Shown here in pieces: positions 23,739 to 35,999 of a stretch of DNA of 64,000 bases (position 1 is its first letter; each line of letters begins with the position of its first letter). The stretch is from Pinus tabuliformis (Eukaryota; Streptophyta; Pinopsida; Pinales; Pinaceae): assembly GCA_031772625.1 (NCBI GenBank), contig CM062818.1:1282520277-1282584276 (forward strand), given 5' to 3'. Both the position numbers and the translations under genes were made by a program. The notes under the pieces were generated by a model. The model was not told the origin of the DNA. It ran no database searches and saw nothing but the letters and a program-made list of their open reading frames with translations.

Positions 23739-24602
23739 CTACAGCTCAATATTGCCGCATCTCCCTCCTGAAGATGCGTGGGCACTCATGGCAAACTCAT
23801 CCTCGTCAAGCTTTGCTGAAGTAGCCTTAGGATCATGTTTCTCATCCTTATCATTTTTCTTCAAAGGACACTGGGATGCATAGTGGCCCAACTCGCCACA
23901 ACTGAAACATTTCACCTTCGAAATGTCCTTCTTTTGCTTCGGCTTCTGCTGTCCCTTTGATGCTAGAGTTGTGTTCTCCTCCTCCTCCTTCGTCTTTGTG
24001 CCACTCCCACTGCTGCCACTGAGGTTGACCTTCACTAGGTCCCTCCTTTAACTCCTCCTATTGTAGAGCCGCCCACATCTCCTCCCATGAAAGTAGTTTT
24101 CCTGTGCCCAATATGCTTTGGACAAAAACTTTCCATCTATCCGAGACTCCATTCAGGGCTATCCTCACCATCGCGGTTGGCTGAGGAGTGGACCCCACTG
24201 CAGCAAGTTGGTCTCTAGTGTCCTAAAGACGTTGAAGATAGAGGTTCACCCCTTCTCCTTTCTGCATCAAAGTCCGCTGCAACTTCTGCTCCAAATACAT
24301 CTTCTGTTGTTCAGAAGAGCCTTCATATAGAGAAGACAAGGCTTCCCACATCTCTTGGGTTGTATCCTTGCCCTGCAAGTGTGAGACCACATGATCTCGA
24401 ACTCCATCGAGAATGAGCCTCTTTGCCTTCCCCTGCTCGGCCTTGTACTTCTTCTTTTGATCATTGTCAGCAGGAACAGCAACAACACTATTGACGTAGG
24501 TAGATCACATTCCTCTAGAACAGTTAAGATTTTGGTTTTCCATATGACATAGTTGGAAGCACCTTCCAACCTGCCCTGATCTCTGAGCCCATGCGACGCC
24601 AT
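23739..24602 (-). pseudogene. gag: C gag
   Basis: Starts MASHGLRDQGRLEGASNYVI at 24602 on the minus strand, close to the start of the other gag copies. The middle is shifted out of frame; SFSMEFEIMWSHTC is a frameshifted reading of the DGVRDHVVSHL segment. The C-terminal part 24035-23739 is open and contains KCFSCGELGHYASQCPLKK, a complete CCHC zinc knuckle (CX2CX4HX4C), then FAMSAHASSGGRCGNIEL and a stop. The total span, 864 bases, is close to the 867 bases of F gag. No pol follows. Confidence 0.88.
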
Positions 24603-24995
24603 CTCACCCAACTATCGAACTGGCTCCTCTAGTCACTGCTTAGCACTGCTCAGCAAGTGAGAAATTCGAACTGTCTGGCGGACAGTTCTCTAAGGAGAAA
24701 ATTCCCCTTCTACATGTCTTCGTTCTTTTCCAGCGAATTTCTGCCCTGGCAAAAACTGCACCCTTCAAGCGCTGCATTGAGGCTCTGCGTCACTCCCTCT
24801 GCCTCTACAAACTCGCGAACTAGAAATCGTACCTCTTTGTCGTCTCACTCAGAGAGAGATTTCCTCGAATCTGCTTCCCGGCAAGCACTACGCAATTCTT
24901 CAAGGGGATTCGAAATGCTACCAAGTGCAGCTTTCAGAATCACTGCTCAACATTGGATCTGCTCTTCTTGTTTCAAAATCAATGTTCCGATACCA

Positions 24996-26199
24996 TGTCA
25001 AAATTCCTAGACTCGAAGGAACCCCTACTGTAGCAAATCTGAATCTACTTCACCTACTTGATTTTTAATTACATTCATCGAGTTATCTTCTTAATACTGA
25101 AGCAAATTACTTATGCAGCTTACACTAATTTAATATTTGATCTCATGAAACAAAAAACAGAGCAAAGAACAAGATACATAGGACACAGTTATTTTTGGAC
25201 ACAATAGTCCCCGGAAAAACCCAATGCGGGAAAATCGGTGCAGCAGCTCTGAGGGTTTTATTATTATGCAGGAGAAATATCTGAATACAAATCTAGGATG
25301 TTCATCTAGCAATCCTTTACAGAGAAAATACTGGCGTAAAATCTGAGTGAGTTTTACCTCACTTCACCCAAAAGAATTCCGACTAATATGGCACAATATT
25401 GGCTAACCCCGACTATTTCAGTGTCACCTCTTCTGCCCTCTGCATCAGCTTTCCCCGTTGTTCCGGCAGTTCCGACTTCTGCCCTCTATGACATCTTTCT
25501 TGATTGTTCTAGCAATTATGATTGTTCCTGGCAGTTCTGGCTTCTGCCCTCTGCGTCAGCTTTCCCAACTGTTCCGGTAGTTCCCAATAGTTTTGGCTGT
25601 TCACGGCAGTTCTGGCTTCTGCCTTCTGCATCAGCTTCCCTGGTTGTTTCGGCAGTTCCAGGCGGTTTCGGTTGTTCCTGGCAGTTTCGGCTTCTGCGTG
25701 ACAGGCAGCTTTTCTGCTCTGCTGGCTCTCTCTGCCTCTCTATCTGTATTCTCCGGAAAGTCCTTCTCCCAGATTCTCATTGCCCCTCTACTACAAGATC
25801 TCCCCAATCGATTTTCCTCCTGAGAACTTCTCACTTCAGAAAATCGATTTCCTCAACCTCTCTGTGTGTGTTTCCAAATGAACCCCAAGCCTCCATTTTA
25901 TACTTTTCCTGTTGAATCTCAACCGCCGAGATTAAGTCTCTAAGCAATGACTAAGATTAAAACATGACTTGATCTGCCTTCTAGATCATTCTCACCGATA
26001 TTTTGATTAATACCCATTAATATTTTAATTTTCCTAAGTTTAGACTTAAGAACTACATTAACAATATCAATTATTTTAATAAAATATAATCCAAGTGGAA
26101 TTTCACCAAACGGTTTCTGGGTTCTTTAGAATTCATTTGCCTTAGCCTCTCCACCAATTTTCAAAGCTAGAGCACTTCTGATGCTACCGAAGACTAACA
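24996..26199 (-). repeat. C 5' LTR
   Basis: 1204 bp partner of 21988-23238, ending TTTTGACA beside the mutated primer site. Confidence 0.88.
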
Positions 26200-26204
26200 T
26201 TGTT

Positions 26205-26973
26205 TCCAGCTTAGAAGAAGAAATGATATTATCATGCTAGGTAGTGAAAAGTTGAAGTTTAAACACCTCATTTTCTATTAAATGGGCTAACCGTAGCTAA
26301 AAAGTGATTTATAGGCTTGATGGCAAAACTTAGAATAGGATAGGTGTGTTAGAATTAATGGCCACCTTTCCCAACTACCACTTAGTTGCGAAGACCTTGT
26401 CAAATTTTAAGCCCAAGGCGACTGCTATCCTATGTTTCTCTTAACTAAATAAATCAGATCTGAATTTATTTAACCTCAAAAATAAATATTTCTGAACATG
26501 CAACAATCACACATATAGCTGAAAAAAGAACAACAAAAGCATACACATGGTACACTGATAGTTACCCCCTCAAATCAACTTTTCATTTCAAAATTCCAAG
26601 CTTACAGAGAAACCTCCACAAGCTGTTAAACTAACAGTTGTACAGTATACACAAAAAAAATCAGATCTACACTCAATGAGATAGATCTGCCTGCAGGTAA
26701 ACTGAGAATCTCTCTAACTGAACTGTACAGTACCATATGGACTGTACTTTGACCTTCTTCTCAATCTCGGCTCCTCTCCTATGCTTTGGATCTGCTCAAT
26801 GATCTCTCTTGATCTCTTGAGTCTTACTTGGTGTACAAATTGTGTACCTTCAACCTCTCCCGTCTTGTTTTATTTATTCTTTAAGAGAAATAACTAATCT
26901 CCTCAATCGTAACAACTAATATCCCAAATCTTAGAAATTAATGTCTTTAATCCAAAAACCAACCTTATCTCAA
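26205..26973. other. Stretch without recognisable genes
   Basis: No open frame above background and no terminal repeat seen. The end of this stretch is the target site of the SINE dimer. Confidence 0.5.
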
Positions 26974-26990
26974 CAATAAGTTGTACGACT

Positions 26991-28340
26991 GTCCATGGGG
27001 TCTTGGATAGAAGGTGATCAGGTGCGCTATTAAGGCACTCTTAGATGTTAAGTCACTAGTTCAATTCCCCACCCTATTCGGGTGTTATTCTTGGACATGA
27101 CCATGATGTAGCCTCATTGTTGCCTAACATACAAAAAAATAGTCCATGGGGTCTTCGATAGACAATGATTGTTGATTTGGGGTAGCATCAGATGTGCTCT
27201 AGCCATGAAAATTGATGGAAAAGCTAAAGCGCATGAGATCTCCAAAACCCAAAAATGGTTTGGGAAAATTCTACCCGGTGAAGGAGATATTAAAATAATT
27301 AATATTTTTAATGGGTTCCTAAGTCTAAACTTAGGAAAATAAAAATATTAATGGGTATTAATATAAAACTGGGTTAGAAGGTTCTAAACAACATGGATCA
27401 ACCAAATCTAATCTTAGCCGTTGATTAGAGATGTAATCTCGACCGTTGAAGACTCAACATAAAAAAGTATAAGAGGAGGCTTGAGGGTCAGTTAGAGATA
27501 CACAAAGTGATCAATTAGTTCGATTTTCTAGAGCGGGGTTTGCTAAGAGAAATCAAACCAGTGATCAAAGTTGCTGTGAAAGGCAGTGAGTGCATAACAG
27601 AGAGGCAAAGACAGTGTCGAAAGACTAGCATAGAGGTAGGGAGGCAGACGCAAAGATAGCAGGAGCCACGCAGAGTCCAGCAGTGACTGCGTAGAGGACC
27701 TGCGTGAGTGACGTAGAGGCTGCAGAAGTGACGCAGAGGGTCAGAGAAGCTGCACAGAGCCTTAGAAGGCTAACACAAAGGGTTTCACGCTGACACAGAG
27801 GCCAGGAGGGCTAACGCTAAGCCTCAGAGAGACGCTGGAGAGAGTTTCGAGCAGACTTTCAAAATATCTACTTCCGAAGAGAGGTATTATAGCCAGATAG
27901 ATTTCTCTGTCGGGTGACCCAGTTTGGCACCCAGTTGTACTCAAGAAAATCTTCTTAATAATAAAACCCTCAAAACTGCTGCACCGTTTTCCAAAGTTGG
28001 GTTTTTCCAGGGACAATTGTCAAATAATAACAATGTCCCTTGTGTGTTTGTCTATTTCTTTCAGTGGATGATCTGTAGATGGTTGAGATTGCATTGTGTT
28101 TATTTCAGTATTTATATGGTTAAATAACTTGTTCAGTAAATAAACAAGTCGGTGAAATAAACCAAATAGTGCAGGAAAATTTCTAACGGGTTAGACTTAG
28201 AAATTTCAACAGTGATCGGGTGCGTTGTTAAGGCAGTCTTACATGTTAAGTCACCAGTTCAATTACCCACCCTATTCAAGTGTTATTCTTGAACATGACC
28301 ATGATGTAGCCTCACCAATGCCGAACTTACAAAAAAAAAC
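26991..28340 (+). mobile_element. Tandem SINE dimer split by a solo LTR
   Basis: Unit 1 is 26991-27141. Unit 2 is 27142-27169 continued at 28212-28340. Both start GTCCATGGGGTCTT and share a tRNA-like region with a box B match (AGTTCAATTCCC near 27058 and AGTTCAATTACCC near 28255), then a common tail ending in an A-run. The whole dimer lies between diverged 17-base duplications, CAATAAGTTGTACGACT (26974-26990) and CAATAAGCTATACGGCT (28341-28357), 14 of 17 matching. This is the signature of insertion by LINE-type target-primed reverse transcription. Confidence 0.8.
27170..28211 (+). repeat. D: solo LTR of the F/G type
   Basis: One LTR of 1042 bp (TGTTGATTTGGGG...TTTCAACA) with no internal region on either side. 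Flanking 5-mers are ATGAT (27165-27169) and GTGAT (28212-28216). It splits the second SINE unit, which continues on both sides. It contains the hairpin near 27327, a GTATAAGAGGAGG box near 27468 and GACGCAGAG repeats. LTR-LTR recombination is the usual origin. Confidence 0.88.
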
Positions 28341-28357
28341 CAATAAGCTATACGGCT

Positions 28358-29269
28358 AAGATTAGATCAAATCTAGTTCACAAATATTTTAGAATCTCTA
28401 GAATATTTCATTTAGATTTTTAAGATTCAGAGAATATAGGAAATTCGGCTTTCACTTTTATTTATTTAAGTGAGATTACAAGATGGTATCATTTCCCACT
28501 TTTATTAAATGGTCATTAGAAGTTGTCTCGAACTACTTCTCCCACATTCACACATAATCTGTGCAAGAAGCTCCTTCTCAAGCTATACTTCTCAAAAGAT
28601 TTTGTGTACTTTGTGGATAAGTCTTGTTGACAGGGTACGTGATTATGGCTCCTTATTTAAAGCCATCAATCGATTTTGTATTGATAGTTTCTTGTATCCC
28701 TTTGCCTACTTATAATGCGTGCAATAAGAATGAGGTGTCCAGAGCTTTGGATTTAGCAGTTATTTTTTAGAAGAATAAGCTGGGCCAAGAGTAGCATCCA
28801 CATTACCTTGGATAATCAGAGCCGATGATGTCACTGTGCCTTCTCAGGGAAGAATTTTTCTTCTCTATCTTCTAGCTCTGACTTATTGGAATATATGATA
28901 TTTTAATGGTTCTTCTGCTGCATCTTGGTCTTTAGCTGCTGTTACAACTCTGAAAATCTGTTATTACGGTTCTCTAATAATCTGTTGTAAAATTATAGTT
29001 GATTAATGTTGAATACTTTGCTGTTAGCAGTGAAATTACTGCTGTCAGCACTGATTTACTGTCTTTATTGCTGTTATAATACTATTATCCATATTCAATT
29101 AGTTGCAGATTTTAGATCTGTTCAGATTTCTAGAACTCAATTATGAGTTCCTTCAATTATAACATCAGATTTTGGTTAGCCTCATAACTGAATTGAAGTT
29201 TGGCAAAGCAATGATGAAATTTTCATGTCCTAATCTAAATATGCTAAGGATATTTCACACAAATTCAGA
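28358..29269. other. Stretch without recognisable genes
   Basis: AT-rich. The short open frame at 28509-28715 has no recognisable domain. The right end may be decayed pol of the relic that follows. Confidence 0.5.
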
Positions 29270-30000
29270 ATGGATGACAATAGACCAGTGTTGCCTCCTG
29301 TTGCAACAAATGTGAAATTGATGGCATGACTCATCTTCAGACAGTTATTTGTGAGTCTGATTTATCTGAGTACTACTGGACAAGATATCAGCTATGCTGT
29401 GGCTTAATCTCTTGATTCATGGCTGTACTGAAGGTGATTCATTGGCAAGTGGCTAAGACAATTCTCAGATATGTTGAGGGTACTCTTTATTATCATTTGG
29501 AATATTTCAGCACCGATGAGTTCAAGCTTATAGGCTTTGCATATTCAAACAACGTAGAATGTATGAAAGAAGAAATTATACATTTCGATACATGTTTTCC
29601 CTTAGTTCATTGATTGTTTCTTCGAGCAGTAAACTGTAACCTACTGTTTCTCTTTCACCCACGGCAACCTAAAGTATAAGGCCACGGTTGCAGCCACAAG
29701 TGGAGCTATTTGGTTGAGGCCCAAGGGTCATCCTAGGAGATCGTGACTTGTATCAGATGGAATAGACCACCCTTACTGGGTACAGTTTATTTGTCAAAGA
29801 ATCCAGTGTTTCATGCGAAGACTAAGTACATCAAAGTGCATCAACAATTTACTCAAGAATTGATGCAAATTCAAAGTATTAGGATTTTAGACTATTACAA
29901 CGCTGAAGAGCAAGTCACAGGCATTTTCACAAAGCTTTTATGTACTGAGAAATTTGAGAAAAATAGAGACGTGTTAGAACATAAGTGGGAGAGAAAATAA
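29270..30000 (+). pseudogene. Copia pol relic (RT end and RNase H)
   Basis: Frame-shifted remains of a different Copia family. FRQLFVSLIYLSTTGQDISY near 29337 corresponds to the RT C-terminal FRQLVGSLIYL region. KVIHWQVAKTILRYVEGTLY at 29428 and TDEFKLIGFAYSN (29513) lead to RNase H. KNPVFHAKTKYIKVHQQF, then AEEQVTGIFTKLL (29798-29950), is the C-terminal RNase H region. It ends with a stop at 30000, 14 bases before a likely 3' LTR. No 5' half or 5' LTR is visible. Confidence 0.8.
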
Positions 30001-30014
30001 GCACTTAGGGGGGA

Positions 30015-30471
30015 TGTTAGATTGTTTATTTTATGTTATAGGTAAGCTGTCAAAATAAAATTTGGGTTTATCTGTCATGAATTTTAAACCTATATTACAT
30101 AAGACAGTGAGGTTTGGTGCATGTCAAAAAAGGAATAATATTTCATAAATGCAATCATCGTATTCTTAGGGAGTTTTGAGGATCTTGAAATCATGATGAT
30201 GACTTTGGGAGTTACAAAAGAAAGGAATAGTGTATGGTGTCATAGGAAGTATTTATGCGAGGAAGTTACAAATATTGAGTCATCATGAAGATTCTTAGGA
30301 AACTAATATTACTGAAGCAGTTGAGGATTCATTATTCTCTTCAAGCCTATACATTTTTTTTACTTCCTCATGTACACCTATGGCTTCACTCTAGTAATGA
30401 GATTTATGCTTTGGCTCCATACTCTGTGTTGTTTTGAATGTGTATTTACTAAAGCCTGCAAACCCTTCTAC
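30015..30471 (+). repeat. Probable 3' LTR of the Copia relic
   Basis: TGTTAGATTG begins directly after the purine tract ACTTAGGGGGGA, the right place for a 3' LTR. The end at CCTTCTACA is a guess, since no second copy is in the window. Confidence 0.45.
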
Positions 30472-30584
30472 AATGGTTATTACGCACCATGCTATGTATA
30501 ATTGAAAGTATAGTTGAAGCCTTAAATTCAGGATCTTCTAGTAACAATCAATAGAAAGAATTTGTTTATACTATCAAAATAATC

Positions 30585-30740
30585 GTCAATAGGGTTTATC
30601 CTGGGTGGTTGGGAAGAATGAATAGGATCCTTCCCACCCAAGTTCAATTCCCGCAAGTGACATGATAAACTTTGATGGAATGGACCAGAATATGTATATT
30701 CCTCATATGGAATATATGGATATTTATCTCTCTAAAAAAA
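30585..30740 (+). mobile_element. tRNA-related SINE with 17-bp duplications
   Basis: A 156 bp body flanked by identical ATACTATCAAAATAATC at 30568-30584 and 30741-30757. It has a box A-like TGGGTGGTTGGG near 30602 and box B-like AGTTCAATTCCC at 30641-30652, spaced as in tRNA-derived polymerase III promoters, and ends CTAAAAAAA. It differs from the SINE units at 26991-28340 outside the box B region. Confidence 0.85.
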
Positions 30741-30757
30741 ATACTATCAAAATAATC

Positions 30758-33622
30758 TCTTTCGACCAGCACTAGTTCAAAATTAAATCCAGTTTATGAC
30801 TTTTTACAGACAGAATATGTCTCATAAGATGACTGCATTCAAAATTAACACATGAAAGCACATGAAACTCAAGAGTCAGAAACACTCAGATATATGATAT
30901 TTCAATATAATATAAAAATAATATACTGAAGAGAAGAGAGATCGAATAATTTTAGTATAGATTACATACCTCAGCACTCAAAAAATTGTGGAGTACAATA
31001 ATTCTTGGGGACCAAGAAACTACTTCAGGTTTGACCTGATAGAAAAGTAAACAATTTTCATGCTTAAATATCAAAACATCTAGATTCAACTTCAACAAGA
31101 TCAAATTATCATCTTGCACAAAACAGTTCTTAACAGCTGCTCATATAAAGTAAGCACATTTCAAGGAAAGGGTTCACTTGTACTGAAGAAATTTCATGCT
31201 TATTACAACTGTCCTTAATTGGTAGCCTAACACAACTCTAATGGGACGATGCACTCCATGGAAATATATCCAGCCACGTAACAGTTGACAATTGATGAAC
31301 TTTTGTCATATGATATAATCATGAAATCTTGGTTCCAATTATTATAAGAAATACAAAAATAGAATAGGAGATTTTTTTTTCTGTCATGGCCTACTAATAA
31401 AAATTGCATGCAGATATTGATCTTGATAGCCCTTCAAATGTAAAAAAACAAGAGAGGCAACTAAAAACCAAATATAGATCATCCACAGGAGAATTGATAT
31501 GCTGTCCACATATGTCAAGAATTCTCTACTGCCAGTGTAAGGAACCAGCTCAAAGAACTCTCTGTTGCAAGATGAAGACAACGCAGTCCAAACAAGCAAC
31601 ATCATATACACAACTTGAAATTTCATTACAAACAGAAATGGTCGATTCGGAGCATTAACTATCATTATACAATTAAGAGATGCTATATATGAGTTCAATA
31701 TATGATATTGACAACATAATCCCACTGCTAACCATATGGCATTTAGCATGAATAATAATGTTGTATACTCCCAATAACATTAGGAATATTTGATTTTAGC
31801 CTCATTGCGTCGAGAGGTGCATTCTACAGCCCAGAATGAGGGCAATATGTGATTCTGTCCGTGCTCAATGTGGAGTTGACACATGTCCTTTTTAAAATAT
31901 ATATACTCTAAATAAATAAATAAAACAATGCTGCCTATAAGAAAAAGAAAAATGATAATATATATTTGCTTAGTTTAAATTAAAAGCATTATAAAACAGC
32001 AATAATCCTATTATCCTTGTGCTCACTTCGTTCATTGTTAATAACAAGTATTACAATCCATTATAAAAGAGATGTGGCAAAAACATTTCACTTTCACTAT
32101 TGGAGTTATATATAAAATATTTCAATTTCTATGTTAAATAATATAATTTTATATCAATTTTATACAGACAAAGTAATTAAAAGTAGAAAACAAAACAAAA
32201 TCTTCTATTTCCCTTGTAAATATTTCAATATAGAACTTATTTAAACTGTTTGAATATCCATATTAACTAATATAAAGAGAGAGACACACACACATACAAT
32301 GAAAAATTATACATGGTCTATATATATATAAAGAGAGAGAGAGAGAGAGCCACTATAAATCCATCTTAACCACGGATATATCAAGCACTAAAATGGATTA
32401 AATCTCTAAACATGTAAATATTTTTCAAGTTTCACATTCTAAAAAGAGGTTTGCATTTCAAGAGATTTGATCCCTCTTAGTGCTTGGTAGATCTGTAATT
32501 AAGATGGATCTATACTAGTTTTAGACAATTTTGTAAAATTCATTACCCCTCATGTCAGCAGGAGTACATATGAACACTTTGTAGTATTTATAACCACCAT
32601 TGTATGCCCAAGCTCACAAGTCAAAAGCAATTTAAAAACCAAGTGAGGGCCTATATTAGGTATCCTAGACCTGCATCTGCTGAGTTTTAATCTTGTTGTC
32701 ATGGTCAAACCATAGTTGGTCCCTTGAAGTTTCACTTCAAGTTACTCTCATCCCGTAAAGGATTGGAGGGGCTTAGGTGAACTCTCTTGAGAACTCATGG
32801 ACCATAGTTTTATGGGAGCCTACATTTGTAGGGTTGACCACCAGGGTATGGGCCAGTCCAACCCGTATCAAGGTGCACCTATGTAATTCCACATGGTTAT
32901 GGTCTATACAATGTGTAGGTGGCCTTGGATTTGGTGCAGTATTCCTCAAACATCTTTCAGAGTATGGCAGTGTCATTTGACAACTTTTCACGTTTCTCAA
33001 GGTGGTTCACAATTCCCAATGCAAAGTGGTCCTATCGTCAAAATGTCAACATGCTTTTAGATCATGCAATTTCATGAGAGGATTCCACGCCATGTTCTAG
33101 TTTTCCAATTAGAGGTGACAGTGGCTAGTTACAGCTTGGTCAAACTTGGTCAACATGTCAACTAGGTTTCCATGTGGTAGAATAGGGATAGCGTTGGGTA
33201 GAATGATGCTTGCATTACGTCAAGAGTGGTCTATTCTATTCAACGAGAAGAACAAAACCCATGTTTCGTGTTCTCCAAAAGTCTCAATTTCCCTAACTTC
33301 CCAATTGCGTTAGAGATCCAACAAAGGGAATGATCACATAGTAGACAGTGACAATGTTGCAACACAATGCATAATTTGGTCAAAAGAAGAAAGACCTAGA
33401 TGAAATCAAGCCAAGTTACAGCAAACCCAGGTGGCAGAATTGGCAAATTCATCAAGGTGTTGGGGAACTATAAAAAGGTTGTCAAGTTCAAGTTTGTCAA
33501 AAAAGAAGTCAATTCAAACTGGTCATTAGACAAGTCAACTAGCCATTAGGGACTTCATGGATCAAGTAGTTGAGTAATGGACCAAAAAAGTCAATGTTGG
33601 AAGACAAATTATTCTTCCAAAT
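30758..33622. other. AT-rich stretch without assignable genes
   Basis: The longest frame is 31749-31384 on the minus strand (121 codons, hydrophobic, starts MLNAIWLAVGLCCQYHILNS). I recognise no family, and neither conserved motifs nor clear splice sites support it as an exon. The rest has no terminal repeats that I can pair. A simple repeat lies at 32319-32349. Confidence 0.5.
32319..32349. repeat. TA/AG microsatellite
   Basis: A TATATATATATA run followed by an uninterrupted AG run, with a shorter AG/AC run just upstream at about 32276-32296. Confidence 0.9.
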
Positions 33623-34028
33623 TGTTGAAAAGTGTAGCTTGGGAGGTACTCCCATAAACATTGTGGTACTAGGTTTGTGTGGATTGAACCCACGAAAATG
33701 AACCCTTATGGGAAAAGTACCCAAGTGGTGGGCTTTGAACACAATGTTGTCAGTTAAAGACCCAAAGATAATGATTGTTTATTATATTTGTTGTAAGAGA
33801 GCACCTTTGATGGACTAAAATTGGCACCTAAGGCAACTATGGAAAAGTATAAATATAGGAGATCTAAGGAGAGGTCCCACCACATCATAGCAACCCATCT
33901 CAAGAAGCTTAACAAGCTAAGGAGAGGCGCAGAACCTTGAAAAGAGTCACAGTTGGAGAAAGAGCAATTTAATGGTTTGTTTGAGATGAAAAGGAGTCGA
34001 GTCAGTGAAGCCAAATTTTTGTGTTATA
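33623..34028 (+). repeat. Y 5' LTR, first segment
   Basis: Start of the LTR up to the E insertion. It ends ...TTGTGTTATA, and the matching 3' LTR reads TATGTTATATCTATGCCC across this point (near 63376). Confidence 0.82.
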
Positions 34029-35163
34029 TGTTGATTTTGGGTAGCATCGAATGTGCTCTAGCTCTGAACTTTTCTGGAGGGGCTAGAATATATAAGATCT
34101 CCATGACCCAGATATCGTTTGGAGAAATTCCACCCGGATTGCGAGTTATTAAAATAATTAATATTTTTAATGGGGTCCCTAAGTCTAAACTTAGAAAAAT
34201 AAAAATATTAATGGGTATTAATAAAAATATGGGTGAGAAGCTTCTAAGACACGTGGATCAAGTCTGTTTTAATCTTAGCCGTTGATTAGGGACTTAATCT
34301 CGGTCATTGATTCATCAACAGGAAAAGAATAAGAGGAGGCTTGAGGATTAGTTGGAGACACACCTAATTGATCAGTCAGTTCGATTTTTCTGGGGCAAAG
34401 TTTGCTGAGAAAGACAAATAGGTGATATGAGTTGCAGCAGAGGGGCAGGGATAGTTGGGATGGAGGATCTTCTTCGAAACCCTAAATACTCAGCAGAGAG
34501 AGGCGGAGACACACTAGACGAGGCAGCACAAACCAAGGAGGAGTAACGCTGTGCCAGGAGGGCCCACGCAGTGCCAGCGCAGAGGATCAGTGACCTCCTG
34601 CAAAAGTACCAAATCAGCGAGGGAACAACAGGATCAGCCGAGAAGGTTGACGTCAAAGCTCCAGGAGGCAGTGAGGCCAGTGCAGAGCTGACACAAAGTC
34701 TCAGAGTGCTCCACGCAGGCCCACGCAGCTACTACGAAGGGGCAGCGCAGTTGTAGCCGGGGATAGTCAGTTCAGTTGTCGGATCGGAGGGATTTTGCCG
34801 AGTGAAGTGAGGTAATCTCACCTAGGTTTCTACCAGTATATTTTATCTCTGTAACTGGATTGCAGAGAGGGCATCTAGAGTTGTATTCAGAACTATTGCT
34901 TAATAATAGAAAACCCTCAGAGTTGTTGCACTAGTTTTCCCACATTGGGTTTTTCCAGGGACGTGTTGTCCAAAAATAGCGGTGTCCCTTATGTGTTTTC
35001 TCATATATTTTCAGTTTATGATCTGTATGTCAATGTAGTCTATAGTAGTGTTTCTCATCATTGTTTATAAATTAAATAACTTGTTGAATGTAATAACAAG
35101 TAGGAGATGATAAACCAGTGATTGCAGTAGGATTTCTAATGTGTAGATTTAGAAATTTTCACA
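34029..35163 (+). repeat. E 5' LTR
   Basis: 1135 bp, TGTTGATTTTGGGTAGCATC...TTTTCACA. Hairpin near 34174, AATAAGAGGAGGCTTGAGG TATA-like region near 34329, AATAATAGAAAACCC polyadenylation-type signal near 34902. Confidence 0.9.
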
Positions 35164-35175
35164 TGGTATCAGAGC
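35164..35175 (+). other. E primer-binding site
   Basis: TGGTATCAGAGC directly after the LTR. Confidence 0.88.
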
Positions 35176-35982
35176 ATTGTAGATCAACGAAGACATCAGC
35201 CAGGAGATCCAGTGAATTTGCTGCAGGGAAGCAACTGCCCCGAATGACGGTGTTGTTTCATAGGCGAAGGAGCAGGTGAAGGAGTGACGCAGAGCCAGAG
35301 GAGTGACGCAGAGGTTCTCACGCAGTGCCTGCATCAGCGTTTCGAGCCTGTAGAGGGTGACGCAATACCCAAGAGGAGCTCACATAGTGACTGCATCAGC
35401 TCTCTGGGCCAGCGCAGAGCCTGAGAGGCTCAAATTAGTCAGTTGCCGAGGCTAGAGGAGCAGTGCAGATTCGATCTGAGGAGCTCATGGGACGTTGTTG
35501 CTGTTGGTGCAGAACAGTGTCTGATGAGACAAAGCCGAGGTAGAGGGAGTCACTGCCTTAGCAGATTTCTTGCCAAAGAGATCTAGATTCGGGTTGCTGA
35601 GCATCAGCAAAGGAGGATTGGAGAGGAGTGATCCGAAATTAGGCAGGAGGATTTCCATGAAGGAAATCAAGACTCAGAGGGAGTCTGTGTTGATTTGGGG
35701 TAGCATCGAATGTGCTCTAACCACAAAAATTGGTAGAGAGGCTAAGGCACATGTGACATCCAATACCCAGAAAGGGTTTGGGCAGATTCTAAACAGTTTG
35801 GGAGATCTTAAAATAATTAACATTTTTAATGGAGTCCCTAAGTCTAAACTTAGGGAAATTAAAATATTAATGTAAATTAATATAAAACTGCGTTAGAATG
35901 GTCCAAAAGTCATGGATCAAGCCAGATCTAATCTTAGCCGTTGATTAGGGACTTATTCTCGGCCTTTGATTTGTCAACAAGA

Positions 35983-35999
35983 AAAGTATAAGAGGAGGC
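35983..35999 (+). promoter_or_regulatory. TATA-type promoter box in F 5' LTR
   Basis: AAAGTATAAGAGGAGGC. The same box sits at the equivalent place in nearly every LTR of this group in the window, about 300 bases from the LTR start, followed by CTTGAGGGTCA. Transcription is expected to start shortly downstream, placing the GACGCAG repeats in the transcript. Confidence 0.6.

Larger units (their letters stand above)
21988..26199 (-). mobile_element. C: gag-only Copia-type element, divergent subfamily
   Basis: LTRs at 21988-23238 and 24996-26199. Flanking 5-mers are TTGTA (21983-21987) and TTGTT (26200-26204). The purine tract complement CCCCCTCTTAGCGAGG follows the left LTR, and a mutated primer-site complement GTTCCGATACCA (24984-24995) precedes the right one. 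Only Gag is encoded. The LTR downstream half carries CGGCAGTTCCGG/TGTTC repeats in place of the GCGTC repeats of the other copies, so C belongs to a separate subfamily of the same group. Confidence 0.9.

Noticed and set aside
30600..30655. Possible tRNA gene
   Set aside because: Box A and box B-like motifs are present but no cloverleaf can be drawn, and the A-tail with 17-base duplications identifies a SINE.
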